NCBI RefSeq assembly: GCF_016545825.1
Contig: NC_052612.1
Span: forward strand, 3,286,001 to 3,350,000
Direction: 5' to 3'
Source: Eucalyptus grandis
Lineage: Eukaryota; Streptophyta; Magnoliopsida; Myrtales; Myrtaceae
DNA: 64,000 bases
The position numbers and the translations under genes are program-made. Within the stretch, counting starts at the first letter, position 1. Each line of letters begins with the position of its first letter. The notes below the pieces were generated by a model. It saw nothing but the letters and a program-made list of their open reading frames with translations. It ran no database searches and was not told the DNA's origin. This document shows positions 43,689 to 55,990 of this stretch, piece by piece.

Positions 43689-44103
43689 TCTTGTTTAAGG
43701 TTTGGTGGTTTAATTTTTCGTTGGTTATCATTATTTTAGGCGGTAAACCTTGGATTTCCTCCACAACAAATAAGAAGTTCAATCTATTACCAGTATCTTT
43801 AGAAATACTTTTACTTTTTACTTGTTTTGCTTAATTTAGATCTTGCAGTTTAGAAAGATTTCTGTTGAGTCAAGGAGGTGTTCTTTTTCCCCCACTCTCT
43901 TCTTTAAGAGATTATGTCCACTACATGTCCACTAAGTTATTCTTATCCATGGCAGAAACGATACTTCCTCAAAATCGCCATAGTCAAATCATTCACACCG
44001 TCAATATTATTATTCTGTTATGTGGTGTCAGGTTTCACACTAACGACATCGGTCATTGTGCCCCGTCAATTTTTGCACACTACATTTGGCTCCATCCGAT
44101 AAT
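43689..44103 (+). repeat. Dispersed segmental repeat, part of the array family
   Basis: TCTTGTTTAAGGTTTGGTGG at 43689 and the following 240 bases match 48603-48850. From about 43950 the sequence matches 4530-4710 (ATACTTCCTCA, TCAGGTTTCAC, GTTGTGCC/ATTGTGCC). So two different repeat blocks are joined here. The left target copy CCGATAAT of the next element is 44096-44103. Confidence 0.55.
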
Positions 44104-45237
44104 CTAAGTAGCACGGACACACGACACAACGCGACACGACACGTCAACACGTTATTTTTAAAAAATAGAGAATTCCGACACGTTGAATATTAAATGGATA
44201 TTTTTATTTTAATTAATTTGATTCAAATTCATAAATAATTAATTAATTAAAAAAGAGTTTATAATAAATTTACACTAATAATATTAATAAATCAATTCAT
44301 TTGAAATTCGAAAGATATTTTCATAGTTAATGCGAAACATGTTTTTAATTTTAACAAAAGTTTTTGATGAAACTAATAATTAATAAGAAATTAGAATCAA
44401 TTTATTTAAATAAATTCATGATTTTCTAGAATGACCAAAATTTATCATTATTCAAAATTCAATACTTTTACTTTTCGAAATTATTTTTCAATTTCATTTA
44501 TTTAATTTTCCAATAAAAAAATCCCCAAATCCAGCCCTTCTTTCCTTCGTCCATTTCCCTCCACCCCCAACTTATTTTACTTTTTTCCCTCCCCACACCA
44601 CCGACAGATAGGTTGTCAGCCTCACTTCCCCTCCCTAAAACTCAAAAGTCACGCCATCAAAAACCGTAGCGGCCCTCTTTTTCCTCCTCGTTCTACAGCT
44701 CGCACGAAAAACACTAGACCAAGACAAACACGCAGATAGTGGACCTCACTCCCCTCTTTCGCACCTTGTATCGTTTCGCAACTTTCGACGATGGAGCGGA
44801 CGTGACGCCGAGGAGGAGGAGATGCCGCCGCCACCGCCGCTCGGTGCCCTCTCGGGCCCCGATCCCTTCCTCTTTTCTTCCTCTCGATTTTCTCCTCCTC
44901 CTCCTCCTCGCTGCACGACCACCTTCCTCTCCGCACGACCCCCTTCATCTCCTCTTCCTCTTGATCCTTCTCCTCCTCCTCCTCCTCACCGATCCATTGC
45001 AATAGTGGCAGCCCTCGCTGCTCTCTCTGGCCGTCTCTCGCCGTTGCTCGCGGTCTCTGCTCCCTCGCCCTCCCTCGCCTCCACCCGGAGTCTTCCCGAC
45101 ACGCGTGTCGAGAAAAGTTGACTACATGTCGGATGACCACGTGTCCGACCGTGTCCGAGCGTGTCGACGTGTCCGACACGCTCCGACACGTGTTGGATAT
45201 GACACGGAAGCACGGGTGACGTGTCCGTGCTTCATAG
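44104..45237. mobile_element. TIR element C, 1134 bp, 8-bp target duplication, GC-rich interior
   Basis: The ends are CTAAGTAGCACGGACAC and, complemented, CTATGAAGCACGGACAC (15 of 17 identical). They are flanked by CCGATAAT (44096-44103) and CCGATAAC (45238-45245). The homologous locus at 4710-4730 reads straight through without it. An 8-bp duplication suggests the hAT superfamily; Mutator (9 bp) is the alternative. Subterminal sequence is dense in GTGTCCGACACG-type motifs at the right. Bases 44640-45120 are GC-rich with CTC/CCT runs and long open frames on both strands, but no recognisable domain. They look like captured 5'UTR or promoter DNA. No transposase is present. Confidence 0.75.
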
Positions 45238-45472
45238 CCGATAACACAAGCGCAAGGAGGGGATTCCATTCTTGATGTGTTCTTTCACACTAACAACTAT
45301 CGAGTAAAAAGTAACGTAGAAAGACAATTTCTAGTCACATGATAACTCTTAAATGACAAGTTCTTCTATCTAATCTAACTAGCATTGAATTTGTCCGGCT
45401 AAATTTTTCTTCACGCACTTTAATTAAATTCCGATACATCAATTTGTAACATCTCTAGATATATTATATAAA
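45238..45472 (+). repeat. Dispersed segmental repeat, continuation
   Basis: Matches 4725-4985 and 56590-56870: AGGAGGGGATTCCATTCTTGA, GAAAGACAAT.TCTAGT.ACATGA, CTAACTAGCATTGAATTT, TTTGTAACATCTCTA. The alignment resumes at about 46820 after two nested insertions. Confidence 0.6.
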
Positions 45473-46808
45473 CCACTGGGGTTTGCCCCAGTGATCACTC
45501 TTCCAATATGGAATGGGGAGGTAGGGGGTTTGAATCCTCACCTTCTCAAGGGGGTTGGGGTAGAGACGAATTAGTTTCGAGAGTGGGTTTTGTTAGGGAA
45601 ATCCCTTATGATGTTTTGAAGATGACAAAATAAATCAAAGGCTACTAACATATTTGATGGTTGAGTAATAGGCCATGCAGATGTTAGAACATGTAGAGGA
45701 TATTATCAAAGTCCAAGATTTGCCAGACTCGAGACTCAAAGTCTGAAGACTGTCAGACTCAAGACTCAAAGTCTGAAGACTGTCAGACTCAAGACTCAAA
45801 GTCTGAAGACTGCCGACTTTAGTGTCAAAGTCTTCTACATCAAGTCTGTTCACTCGACAAATTCCAGACGAACGTGAATGATGAACCGGAAGACGGACTC
45901 TATACCGAAGCTGAACCTGGTGCAGACCTTAAAGCTAAATCTGTTCGAAGCAGATATGTTCAGACTCGGATTGTAAAGTCTACGACTCGATTGTAAAGTC
46001 TACATGACCCAGATTGTAAAGTCTCAAGACTCATATCGTAAAGTCTATAGACTCAGACTTTACATCCAGATTCGATGAATCGTAACTCAAGCCCAATCAT
46101 ACAACGGCTAGTGATCTGGTTTGGATTCCACATCAAGATTGATTTGATTGACTCAATCTATGATTGACAATTGGATGTTGAAGACAAGAACTTTCTATAT
46201 GAAGAAGCTTTACTTATGGAAACCAAGATTTCGTTTGTATGGGCGATCGGAATCAATTTGGGATTTTACCTTTGTCACTCAACGGCTACCAAATCTTCTA
46301 GATACAGAGCTGTCCAATGGGTATATTGGAAGACGATTCTCCAGGATACTGTCCAACGGGTAGTTTGGAAGTGGAGGAGTATTTAAGGAGATCATGGACC
46401 GATGAGCAAGTAAGAGACGGAGCGTAGAATTTATAATTCCAAAGTCTAAGTGACTTTAGATCATATACTTGTCTCTTGAGAGCTTAAACGTTTGTAATCG
46501 TGAGAGAAATACCAAGAGAGTGACTTAGTGAGATAGTGTGATCTACTAAGTATTTGCACTCGGAGTTGTAATCTCTTGTTGATTGCATAGTGGAATCCAG
46601 CCAAGAAGGCTGTTATCGTGGGAGAGTGGACGTAGGCTTGGATTAAGCCGAACCACTATAAATCTCGTGTTCTTATTCTCTTCCCTAACTCCTCTATTTT
46701 GTTCATACTAGCACTCTCAGGTTTCGACTCCCACACTCTGCAAGGAGTCAGGACAAAAGTTTGAGAATGAAAGTTAGAATATGAATAGAATATGACTGAC
46801 AAAAAAAA
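45473..46808 (+). mobile_element. SINE-like element split by a solo LTR
   Basis: The parts are 45473-45590 and 46725-46808. The first has CCACTGGGGTTTGCCCCAGTG near the start and a B-box-like GGGTTTGAATCC near 45529; the last ends in a nine-base A run. Flanks ATATTATATAAA (45461-45472) and ATAATATATAAA (about 46809-46820) are a plausible target repeat. The empty site is seen at 56840-56870 (AATAAATTATATAAAATGAG). A tRNA-derived SINE is likely; the A box is weak. Confidence 0.55.
45591..46719 (+). mobile_element. Solo LTR, 1129 bp, with 5-bp target duplication
   Basis: It begins TGTTAGGGAAATCCC and ends CTCTCA, and is flanked by GGTTT on both sides (45586-45590 and 46720-46724). No internal retrotransposon sequence exists, so it is the product of recombination between two LTRs. 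It holds a 30-bp tandem repeat, CAGACTCAAGACTCAAAGTC plus TGAAGACTGT, three times at 45724-45813, and a degenerate unit of about 22 bases ending TTGTAAAGTCTA four times at 45960-46060. The TGTTAGGGAAATCCC start is of copia type by general resemblance. Orientation is not determined; I list plus as read. Confidence 0.85.
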
Positions 46809-48560
46809 ATAATATATAAAACGAGAGCCAATATCTTAAGGATCGGTGCCATGAATATGGAGTATTAATATTAAATGACATGGTAAATCGAGTCGGTTTC
46901 TTACATTTATGTTATCCATAATATATATCTGTTTTTTCAATATTATTATTGAGCCAAAATCATTCATTGTTGTGATGGTCTCAATGTAAGTTACTAAGCT
47001 CATTTTTTCCCTCGTCGGGAGGGAAACTAAACCTATTCTTTTAAATCTTTTCTTTAACAATTTTCATGGTACTCATTTATGGAAAGAAATCAGTTGTAAA
47101 TTTGAGGCTCTGATATTAAACATGTCTTCTAATCCATCGACAATAACGAAATGGGAAAGTTAACGTAAGAAATATGTTTAGTTCATGAAATCAGTTATTA
47201 CTATCGATATTTGGCAGATCAAATAATGATAGCACAAGATATTCAATTTGGTTCATGTGTTCACAAAAGTGGAAGACGCTATTAAGTTTTTAATTGTTAA
47301 ACCAATCCATTATGATCTTGCTTGACGTGACAAAAGTTCACCGAAAAGTGTGCTTTAGCCAAAGAAATGGACTAAAAGGCATTTCTGTCTTCCACCAAAG
47401 CGAGTGGTGATGGGTTCTCCCAAATCAGGAATCTCTCTTTATTTTTTTTAATTCTCAATTATCGATTATCATAGACCAAACTAGACATGCTTAGCTGTCA
47501 TAATATTATAATTTATAGGAAAAATCTAAAATAAGTCAAGATTATTCTTTTTCTTCTTTTTGGTCACCTTTTTCCCTCTTTGTATGTAGATCTATTTTTC
47601 GCAAGAATGGAGCATTTTGTATGGATTACGTTGAAAGGAGATAATCACGCTACTATTCTATCTCGCCCAATTCGAGTATCAAAACATTGACGAATAATTT
47701 TTCAAATTTGTAATTATATAGGTTACTCTCTTCAATATATTTTTAGATTTTACATCAACCCAAAGATAGATTAACCTAGTGGAAGGAATCAATAATTATA
47801 TAAAATACCCGATAAATATTCAAATTGAGAACTAACAAAATTATGTGATACCCAACTATGTGGCTGTATAGGCATACGTTCAGCTAAGATACAAGGGTGT
47901 GATATTCGGATCATTGTGTTTCTCACTTGGAATAATCTTAGGATTGTGCTCTCCATTTAATAAGTGAAGTCTTATACAATTCTTTAGAATTAATACACAT
48001 GCATAGAACGATTTTCATGCATTTATAATATTGTATCAAGACAAAAAATCAGAAAATCCATGTTATATATATGCTGAAGAATGGATCAATATTGTTTAAT
48101 CAACTTAGTCATTAAATATCATAAAGGATTAATTCCTTGTATACAAAACCAGATAAAAAGAAAACAAATTTGTTCGAATCAAAAAGCACGAGTATCTATT
48201 TTACCAATTCAAAGTTTACGGACCAAATTGAACATTGACTCTTTAAGGCCTAAATCTTTGTATCACCTCTTCTTTTTCTTGATGCTAGAAATATAATATT
48301 GGTTTATAAAGCCAAGTTGTAAACGAGGCGGTACATCTTTATTGATTCTCTAAACATGACTTAGTTGTTCGAGTAGCTAGTGAAAGCTTTGTGCATCATT
48401 CTTCTTTGTTCAATTTTGTGAAGTAGTTCTTACATTAATCTTAGATTGGGTCCTTTATTATGCAGAAAATACCTAAAACATATCTTACTATTGAGCCAGT
48501 GACTACTGACAACCTCTATTATATAAATACAATCCAAATATCTCTAAGCAAAATCCTATA
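46809..48560. repeat. Dispersed repeats without a gene
   Basis: 46830-47170 continues the block of 4985-5345. 47208-47245 has the TTGGCAGATCAAATAATGAT block of DUF4220 flanks. 47240-47450 repeats the DUF4220 upstream region (GTGTGCTTTAGCCAAAGAAATGG, CACCAAAGCGAGTGG) with no coding relic beside it. 47610-47830 resembles 14640-14900. 47880-48560 shows nothing I recognise apart from TTATATAAAT-rich DNA. Confidence 0.5.
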
Positions 48561-49429
48561 TTGAAAAGATCAATTTGCCCCTACTTGCAAACTGATTTTA
48601 GCATCTTGTTTAAGGTTTGGTGGTTTAATATTTCGTTGGTTGTCAGTATTTCAGTTGGTCAACTTTGTTCCTCGACAATTAATAAGAAGTTCAATCTATT
48701 ACCAGTATCTTTGAAAATACTTTTACTTTTGACTTTTTTTGCTTAATTTAGATCTTGCAGTTTAAAAAGATTTCCGTGGAGTGCATGAGGTGTTCTTTTT
48801 CCCCCACTATCTTCTTTAAGGGATTATGTCCACAACATGTCCACTAAGTTATTTAAGAAAGACCAAGACTTTCAGGACAATGGCCACTCCCTCCATGGAT
48901 CTTACGTGTTTCATTGGATAATGGGTGATTCTCGGTAATTGCTTGGTCAATGGATCATGACAATGGGGGATAGTTAATGCATGTGAATGGGACATGCGTT
49001 CGTCTCCTAATGCTTCATGTATTTACTCGTTGCCTCCTGCCTTCCAAGTCCAAGCTCACTGGTCGGTTCACAGCACATGAACATCCAAAGATGCAGCTTC
49101 TAATTATGTCTCGGACGTGTTGTTCCAATAAATATGACTTATTTTTGCTTGAATTGATGTGAGGTATATGATCAGCTCATGCGTATTCACTACATCGTAC
49201 TCAATTTTCAATAAGAGATAAAAAGACCTGACAACCATAAATCTAATGATGGGGCTTGTTGTTTGCATTATTGATGAGAGGAATTTGGAAGCTATGCCAT
49301 TAGAAGATGCCACCCTCTTCAAGTCTTTTCACTCTCCTCGAGAAGCGAATTCTATTTTTCAATAATTGTCGTTCAGACTGGGACGCTCCTGAGTAAAACA
49401 ATGGCTTCTGACAGTTTCGGTCCGAGTCG

Positions 49430-49822
49430 GTTGGGTGTCGGGTTACATTTTTTTTTTTTTTTTGGCACTCTACCTTGCTTGATAGCTTACAGCCATTTAT
49501 CTAGCTTTCACTCGTATACGAAAGCCTATGTTATTTATCAAAAAGTACGAACTTCACTTTCTTCTGAGAGTTGTACATAGTGGACTTATTTGTTTTGACA
49601 TGTATACTTTATCTAGAAAGGAGACCTTTAAAGGCGATCTAAAGGATTAAAGCCATTTAAGTGTCCAGATATTGGTCCCTAGCATGACCTTAAACTGTTA
49701 CGTTTATCAAAATCAACCCCAAACGTAAAATAGGGTAATAATAAACCTCTGGGGTTCCCAAACAGGGTTTCCCACCCTTCCCCCAGGCTTGAGCAAGCTC
49801 TACTTCCCCTGGGTTGCCAGGG
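49430..49822. other. Unmatched insertion at the edge of array 2
   Basis: This segment interrupts array-type sequence, and no other unit carries it. It has a 16-base T run (49451-49466) and a GC-rich end with CCCTGGGTTGCCAGGGCGC. It is probably an inserted element, but I find no clear terminal repeats or target duplication. Confidence 0.3.
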
Positions 49823-49964
49823 CGCGGTATTTTCATTTTCTCTCACAATTATTTTCTTGCAATATCGTCATTTCCTATTACTATGTGAGTCCTCGCGGTA
49901 TTTTCATTTTCTCTCACAATTATTTTCTTGCAATATCGTCATTTCCTATTACTATGTGAGTCCT
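49823..49964 (+). repeat. Direct 71-bp duplication
   Basis: CGCGGTATTTTCATTTTCTC and the following sequence up to CTATGTGAGTCCT occur twice at a spacing of exactly 71 bases, nearly or fully identical. It may mark a local replication slip or an assembly artefact. Confidence 0.85.
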
Positions 49965-52002
49965 CGCATTTAGTTTTTTCACCATGCATACTTCCACCCT
50001 AGAATGCAAACAATTATACGTGAACGTAATGAATGTTTGGATTGTTGATCTCTTATTGGGAAGTTGAGTATGTGGGTTTTGAATACAATTTAGTTTGGAA
50101 TCATTTTTTGGTCCTAGAACACAACTAAAGCCACATGACAGGGAATATATAACGTCTTGCATATGAAAATACAACTATATTTTATGCATCGATTTAATGA
50201 AGAGTACCTCAGAGTATGCTAGTTTAGAGCTATCGCTAAGTCTTAGTCGAGTCAATATATATATAAAATTTAGGTAAGGATGGGCCTTTCTTCTTCTTCT
50301 TCTTCTTTTTCCCTTTCAACAAACAGTCCATAAAGTTCTTCTAAGAAGGTTTCCATGAAGTGGAGTAGGTCTTCTTTTCCCCCACTATCTTCTTTAAGAG
50401 ATTATGCCCACTATTAGTCCCCAAAGTTCTTTAAAAAAGACCAAGACTTTCTGGCCGCTACCTCGTTGGATCTTCCGTGTTTATTCGGGTAATGAGAGAT
50501 TCTCGGTAATTGCTCAGCCAACAAATAATAACAAGGGACAGTTAACGCGTATGTGCGTGACATTCTTTCGTCTCCTAATGCTTTAGGTTGTCCTCGTTGC
50601 TTTGTACTTTCGAAGTCCCAGCTCACTGGTTCATCCACCGCACATGAACATTGAAAGATTCAGCTTCCGTTTATATCTCGGACGTACTGTTCCAGTAAAT
50701 ATGACTTCTTTTTTTGCCTGAACTAATGAGAGGTCTGAGGTTTGGTTGGAAATCGGATCAGCTCATTCGTGTTCATTTTTTTAGTCAATGTTCAGTAGAA
50801 GATAAAAGGGACTGGACAAGCATGAATCTAGTAAGGGGGTTGTTGATTGCACAATTGATGAGACGGATTCTGAAGCTCTGTCAATGGAAGGTATTGTCTT
50901 CTTCAAGTCCTTTAACTCTTTGGGGAGTGAACTCTATTTTTCAAGATGGTAAGTCTCACAAAAAAAACATGGAAAGAAAAAAGGCAATCACATCCTCGAA
51001 TTTTAACATGTGATTTTTAGAGTGAAATGAATGGCTCAATGAATTAGTTTGCTTACAATTCAATAACTTATGCCCTTGGTGAAATCTGATCAGATTAGGT
51101 AGCTTAATAGGCATGAACTTTGTCCATCATGCCCTAACGAGATAAAATACTCCTTCATCCTCTTGCATTAGTGTTATCTCCGGTCTCCTTGTATTTCTTA
51201 GGAGTCAAAAATGTCTAGTTCTCAATTTTCCTTTGTTCATGCTTTTCATCTATCATACCATTCACTGTCGTGCCATCATGTGAGCTTAGGCAAAATATCT
51301 ATAGAAGAGGGTCCTAGTTTTTTGTATTCTTAATTGAACGGAATTAAGTTTTTAATTGGTGAATTACATTACATGTTTAGATAAAAAAAAAATGAATTTA
51401 GAGCCGAGGAGAATACAATGACAAAAAGATTTGTTTATGAATACGTTTGTAAAAGAAATTGAAGCCCACAATAATGGTATAGACAAAGACTAAAGACTAT
51501 AGCCTGCATCCAGGGTCAAGGGACACATGCATTGTTCATACATTGTTTTCGTCGGTTGTGCTTTTTCTCAAACTACAAACCTCGTTAATTTACTTCAAAC
51601 CACGGACAACCATCGAGATAATTTATTGATGACGAGGAGAAATGTTAACCAATGTGGGGTTAATTTATTCACCGTGATTCTCACTTGGATTAATCTTAGG
51701 ATTGTGCTCACCATTTTATAAGTGGAGTCTTCTACAATTCTATATATTTAATACACATGCAATCTAATAGTATATTGAGCTGAAAACTCCAGAAACCCAT
51801 GTTATTTGATAAGACCATATTTATTTGCCGAGGAATGGACCGGTATTTTTTACTCAGATCAGTCATTCAATATTTATGTGAAAAATCCAACCGTATTTTA
51901 TGCATTGATTTATCAAAGAGTATCTCAAAATATACTAGTTTTGCTTGTGAAGTGGGCTAACCACAAGCAAAAGATCCATTGCTATGTCTTGGTCGAGTCA
52001 TG

Positions 52003-52005
<3 letters not shown>

Positions 52006-52052
<47 letters not shown>
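52006..52052. repeat. TA microsatellite
   Basis: About 23 TA dinucleotides in a row. The equivalent place in the next unit (53813-53822) has only a short TATATATATA, so the run is unit-specific and probably variable in length. Confidence 0.95.
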
Positions 52053-52055
<3 letters not shown>

Positions 52056-55000
52056 GAGCAAAAATTGGCCTTCTTTTTCTCTCTTCACAATTAGTCCATA
52101 AAGTTCTTTAAAGGTCCCCATGAAGCGGAGTAGTCTTCTTTTCCTCCCATTATCTTTTTTAAGAGATTATACCAACTACAAGTCCCCAAAGTTCTTTAAA
52201 AAAGATCATGACTTTCAGGAGAATGACCGCTACCTCTTTGGATCTTCCATGTTCTGTTGGATAATGAGGGATGCTCGGTAATTGCTTGACCAACAGATAA
52301 CGACAACAGGGGACACTTAACGTGTGTGCACGTGACATGCTTTCGTCTCTTAATGCTTCAGGCTTGTCCTCGTTGCTTCGTGCTTTCCAAGTCCCGGCTT
52401 GCTGGTTCATCCACTGCACATGAACATTGAAAGATTCAGCTTCCGTTTATGTCTCGGATGTACTATTCCAATAAATATGACCTCTTTGTGCTTGAACCAA
52501 TGTGAGGTCCGAGGTTTGGTTGGAAATCGGATCAGCTCATGCGTATTCATCATTTTTTTAATCGCTGTTCAGTAACAGATAAAAGATACCGGATAAGCAT
52601 CAATCTAATTAGGAGGCTGTTGATTGCACGACTGATGAGACAAATTCTGAAGCTCTGTCAACGGAAGATATTGTCATTTTCAAGTCTTTTTTAACTCTTT
52701 TGCAGTGAATTCTATTTTTCAAGATACTAAGTCTCACGAGAAAAATATAAAATGTAAAAAGGCAATCACATCCTCAAATTTCAACTTGGGATCGTGAGAG
52801 TGAAAAAATGAACCACTCAATCAATTAGTTGGCTTGCAATTCAATAACTTGTTCTTAGTGAAATCTGATCAGATTAGGTAGCTTAATAGGCATAAACTTT
52901 GTCCTTTATGCCCCAACGAGATTAAACATTCCTTCATCTTCTTCCAATACTGTTATCTCCGGTCTCCTTGTGTTTTTTACAATACTGTTATCTCCGGTCT
53001 CCTTGTGTTTTTTAGGAGTCGCGAATGTCTGGTTTCCAATTTTGCTTTGTTTGTCTTTTTCATCTATTATACCATTCATTGTTGCGCCACCATGAGAGCC
53101 TGGGCAAAATATTTAGAAAAAAGGTACTAATTTTCTGTATTCTTAATCGAACGAAATTAAATTTTTAATTAGTGAATTATACTACATGTTTAGACGGAAA
53201 AAAAAGAAAAGAAAATAATATAGAGCCAAGGAGAATACAATGGCAAAATGATTTGTTTATGGACTGTGTCTGTAAAAGAATTTGAAGCATGCATAGACAA
53301 AGACTAATGACTTTAGCTGGAATCTAGGGTCACGAGACACATGCATTGTTTATACGTTGTTTTGGTCGGTTGTGCTTTTAGTCAAACTCCCTACCTCTTT
53401 AATTTACTCCAAATCACGGACAACCATCGAGATAATTTATTGATAATGAGGACAAATGTTAACCAATGCGAGGTTAATTTATTCACCGTGATTCTCACTT
53501 GGATAATCTTAGGATTGCGCTCGCCATTTTATAATGGAGCCTTATACAATTCTATACAGTTAAGACGCATGCATTCTAATAGTATATTAAGCCAAAAACT
53601 CGAGAAACTCATGTTATTTGATAAAACCATATATATTTGCTGAGAAATGGACCGGTGTTGTTTACTTAGATTAGTCATTAAATATATATGTGAAAGATCT
53701 AACTGTATATTATGCATCGATTTATTGAAGAGTCTCTCAGAATATACGAGTTTTGTTTGTAGGCCGGGCTAAACACAAGCAAAAGACACATCGCTAAGTC
53801 TTGGCCGTGTTATATATATATTAATTATTGGGGCAAGGATGGGCCTTCTTTTTTTCCCTCTCGACAGCATAAAGTTCTTTAAAGAAGGTTTACATGAAGT
53901 CGAGTAGGTCTTCTTTAACCCACCCCCTAATCTTATTTAAGTGATTATGTCCACAGTTAGTCCACGGAGTTCTTTAAGAAAGACCAAGACTTCGAGGAGA
54001 ATAACCGCTACCTCTTTGGATCTCCCGCATTATGTCAGATAAGGAGGGATTCTCAATAATTGATGAGCCATCAGATAACGACAACAGGGGACTGTTAATG
54101 CGCGTGTACGTGACATGCTTTCGTCTCCTAATGCTTTACATTTGCCCTCGTTGCTTCGTGCACTCCAAGTCCAAGCTCACTGGTTCATCCACTTGACAGC
54201 ACATGAACGTCCAAAGATTCAGCTTCCGCTTATGTCTTGGCCGTACTGTTTCAGTAAATATGACTTCTTTTTGCTTGAACTAATGTGAGATACAAGTTTT
54301 GGTTGGAAATCGAATAATTTTTTAGTCAATGTTCAGTAAAAGATAAAAGAGACAGATAAGCATAAACCCCATGAGGAGGTCGTTAATGAACTACTGATGG
54401 GACGATTTTTGAAGCTTTGTCAATGGAAGATATTGTCATCTCCAAGTATTTTTAACTCTTTTGCGGTGGATTCTATTTTTCATGATGCTTAAGTCTCACA
54501 AGAAAGCCTAAAAAGTAAAAAGGCAATCACATCCTCAAATTTCAATCTAGGATTTTGAGAGTGAAAATGAACAACTCAACTAATTAGTTAGCTTACAATT
54601 TAATAACTTGCGCTTTTGGTGAAATTTGATCAGATTAGGCGCTTAATAGGCATAAACTTTGTCATTTATGCTGCATAAGAGATTAAACACTCCTTCATCT
54701 TCTTCCAATACTGTTATCTCCGGTTTCATTGTGTTCCTTAGGAGTCAAAAATGTCTGGTTCTTAATTTTGCCTTTTTGTCTTTTTCATCTATTATACCAT
54801 TCATTGTCATACCATCATGAGAGCCTGAGTAAAATATGTATACTAATTTTCTGTATTCTTAATTGAACGAAATTAAGTTTTTAATTGGTGAATGACATTA
54901 CATGTTTAGATGATAAAAATGAATTTAGAGCCGAGGAGAATATAATGACAAAAAGATTTGTTTATGGACCGCGTCTGTAAAAGAAATAGAAGCATACAGG

Positions 55001-55990
55001 AATGGTATAGAGAAAGACTAAAGACTTTAGCCCGAATCCAGGGTCACAGGGCACATACATTGTTTATTCATTGTTTTGGCCAGTTCTTCTTTTTCTCGAA
55101 CTCCATACCTCGTCAATTTACGACATAATTAATTCATAAAGAGGACAAATATTGATCTATGTGAGGTGTCTCCGACTCTTCTTACCCTTATCTACAAGCA
55201 ATATCATTTGGCTCGATTGATTTTCAAAATCTAATGATACTTTTTGTTTTTCCGAAAAAGTATAGTGAATTGGACCGCATAGAAATACGGGGACATGTAA
55301 TCAAGACCCAACTCTTTTTTATAGCCTAAATGTGATTACTGGCATGACTGGACCATAAATGGGATTGAATTCTTGATCATCGTTAATGACAAGTCAAATG
55401 ATATGACATGACAATATTATTCCAATCACTTCCTTGTAGTATCATCATTTGCTATTACTACGCAAGTCCTTACATATAGCTTCTTAGCCAACGAACAGTT
55501 GCAAAGATAATGAATGTTTGGATTAATGATCCCCTACTGATAGTTAAGTAAGTGGGAGTAGAGGACAATTTAGTCTAAATACATATAATTTAATTTTTTG
55601 GCCCTACATTGCATGACTATATTGCATTAAACCAAGCAACATATATTATATGATGTGTTATTTATGAAAAATCCTACGATATTCGATGCATTAATTTAAT
55701 GAAGAGTATCTCAGAATATACTAGTTTTGCTTGTGGGGATAACCACAAGCAAAAGAGCCATGGCTAAGTCTAGGTCGAGTTAGGTTATACATTATCTGGG
55801 CAAGGATGAACTTTTTCTTTTTACTTTTTGACAATAAGCCCATAAAGTTCTTTTAAAAAGATAAAATATTCCATGAAGTCAAGTAGTCATTTTTTTCCAC
55901 CACAATCTTCTTTAAGAGATTCTTCCGCACGCGGTCCTACCAAACCCACAAAACAAATAAGCAAGCCAACCTTTTGATTTCCTTTAAAAT

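Larger units (their letters stand above)
48561..55990 (+). repeat. Tandem array 2 of the unidentified non-coding unit
   Basis: Same family and orientation as the array at 6.95-14.62 kb. GTTTTGGTCGGTTGTGCTTTT-type sequence starts units near 51543, 53357 and 55073, giving lengths of about 1814 and 1716 bases. Further landmarks repeat in each unit: GACATGCTTTCGTCTC, CTCACTGGTTCATCCAC, CACATGAACATTGAAAGATT, GATCAGATTAGGTAGCTTAATA. The first unit (from about 49850) and the last (to about 55930) are partial. These units have segments absent from array 1, and are more diverged from array 1 than from each other. No conserved reading frame is seen. Confidence 0.72.

Noticed and set aside
44649..45269. 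206-codon minus-strand frame with long glutamate runs, and overlapping plus-strand frames
   Set aside because: It spans the end of TIR element C and its target duplication, and consists of low-complexity tracts; no domain is recognisable.
45724..45813. Regular 30-bp repeats as a CRISPR-like array
   Set aside because: The copies are contiguous without unique spacers, lie inside a plant solo LTR, and the genome is eukaryotic.
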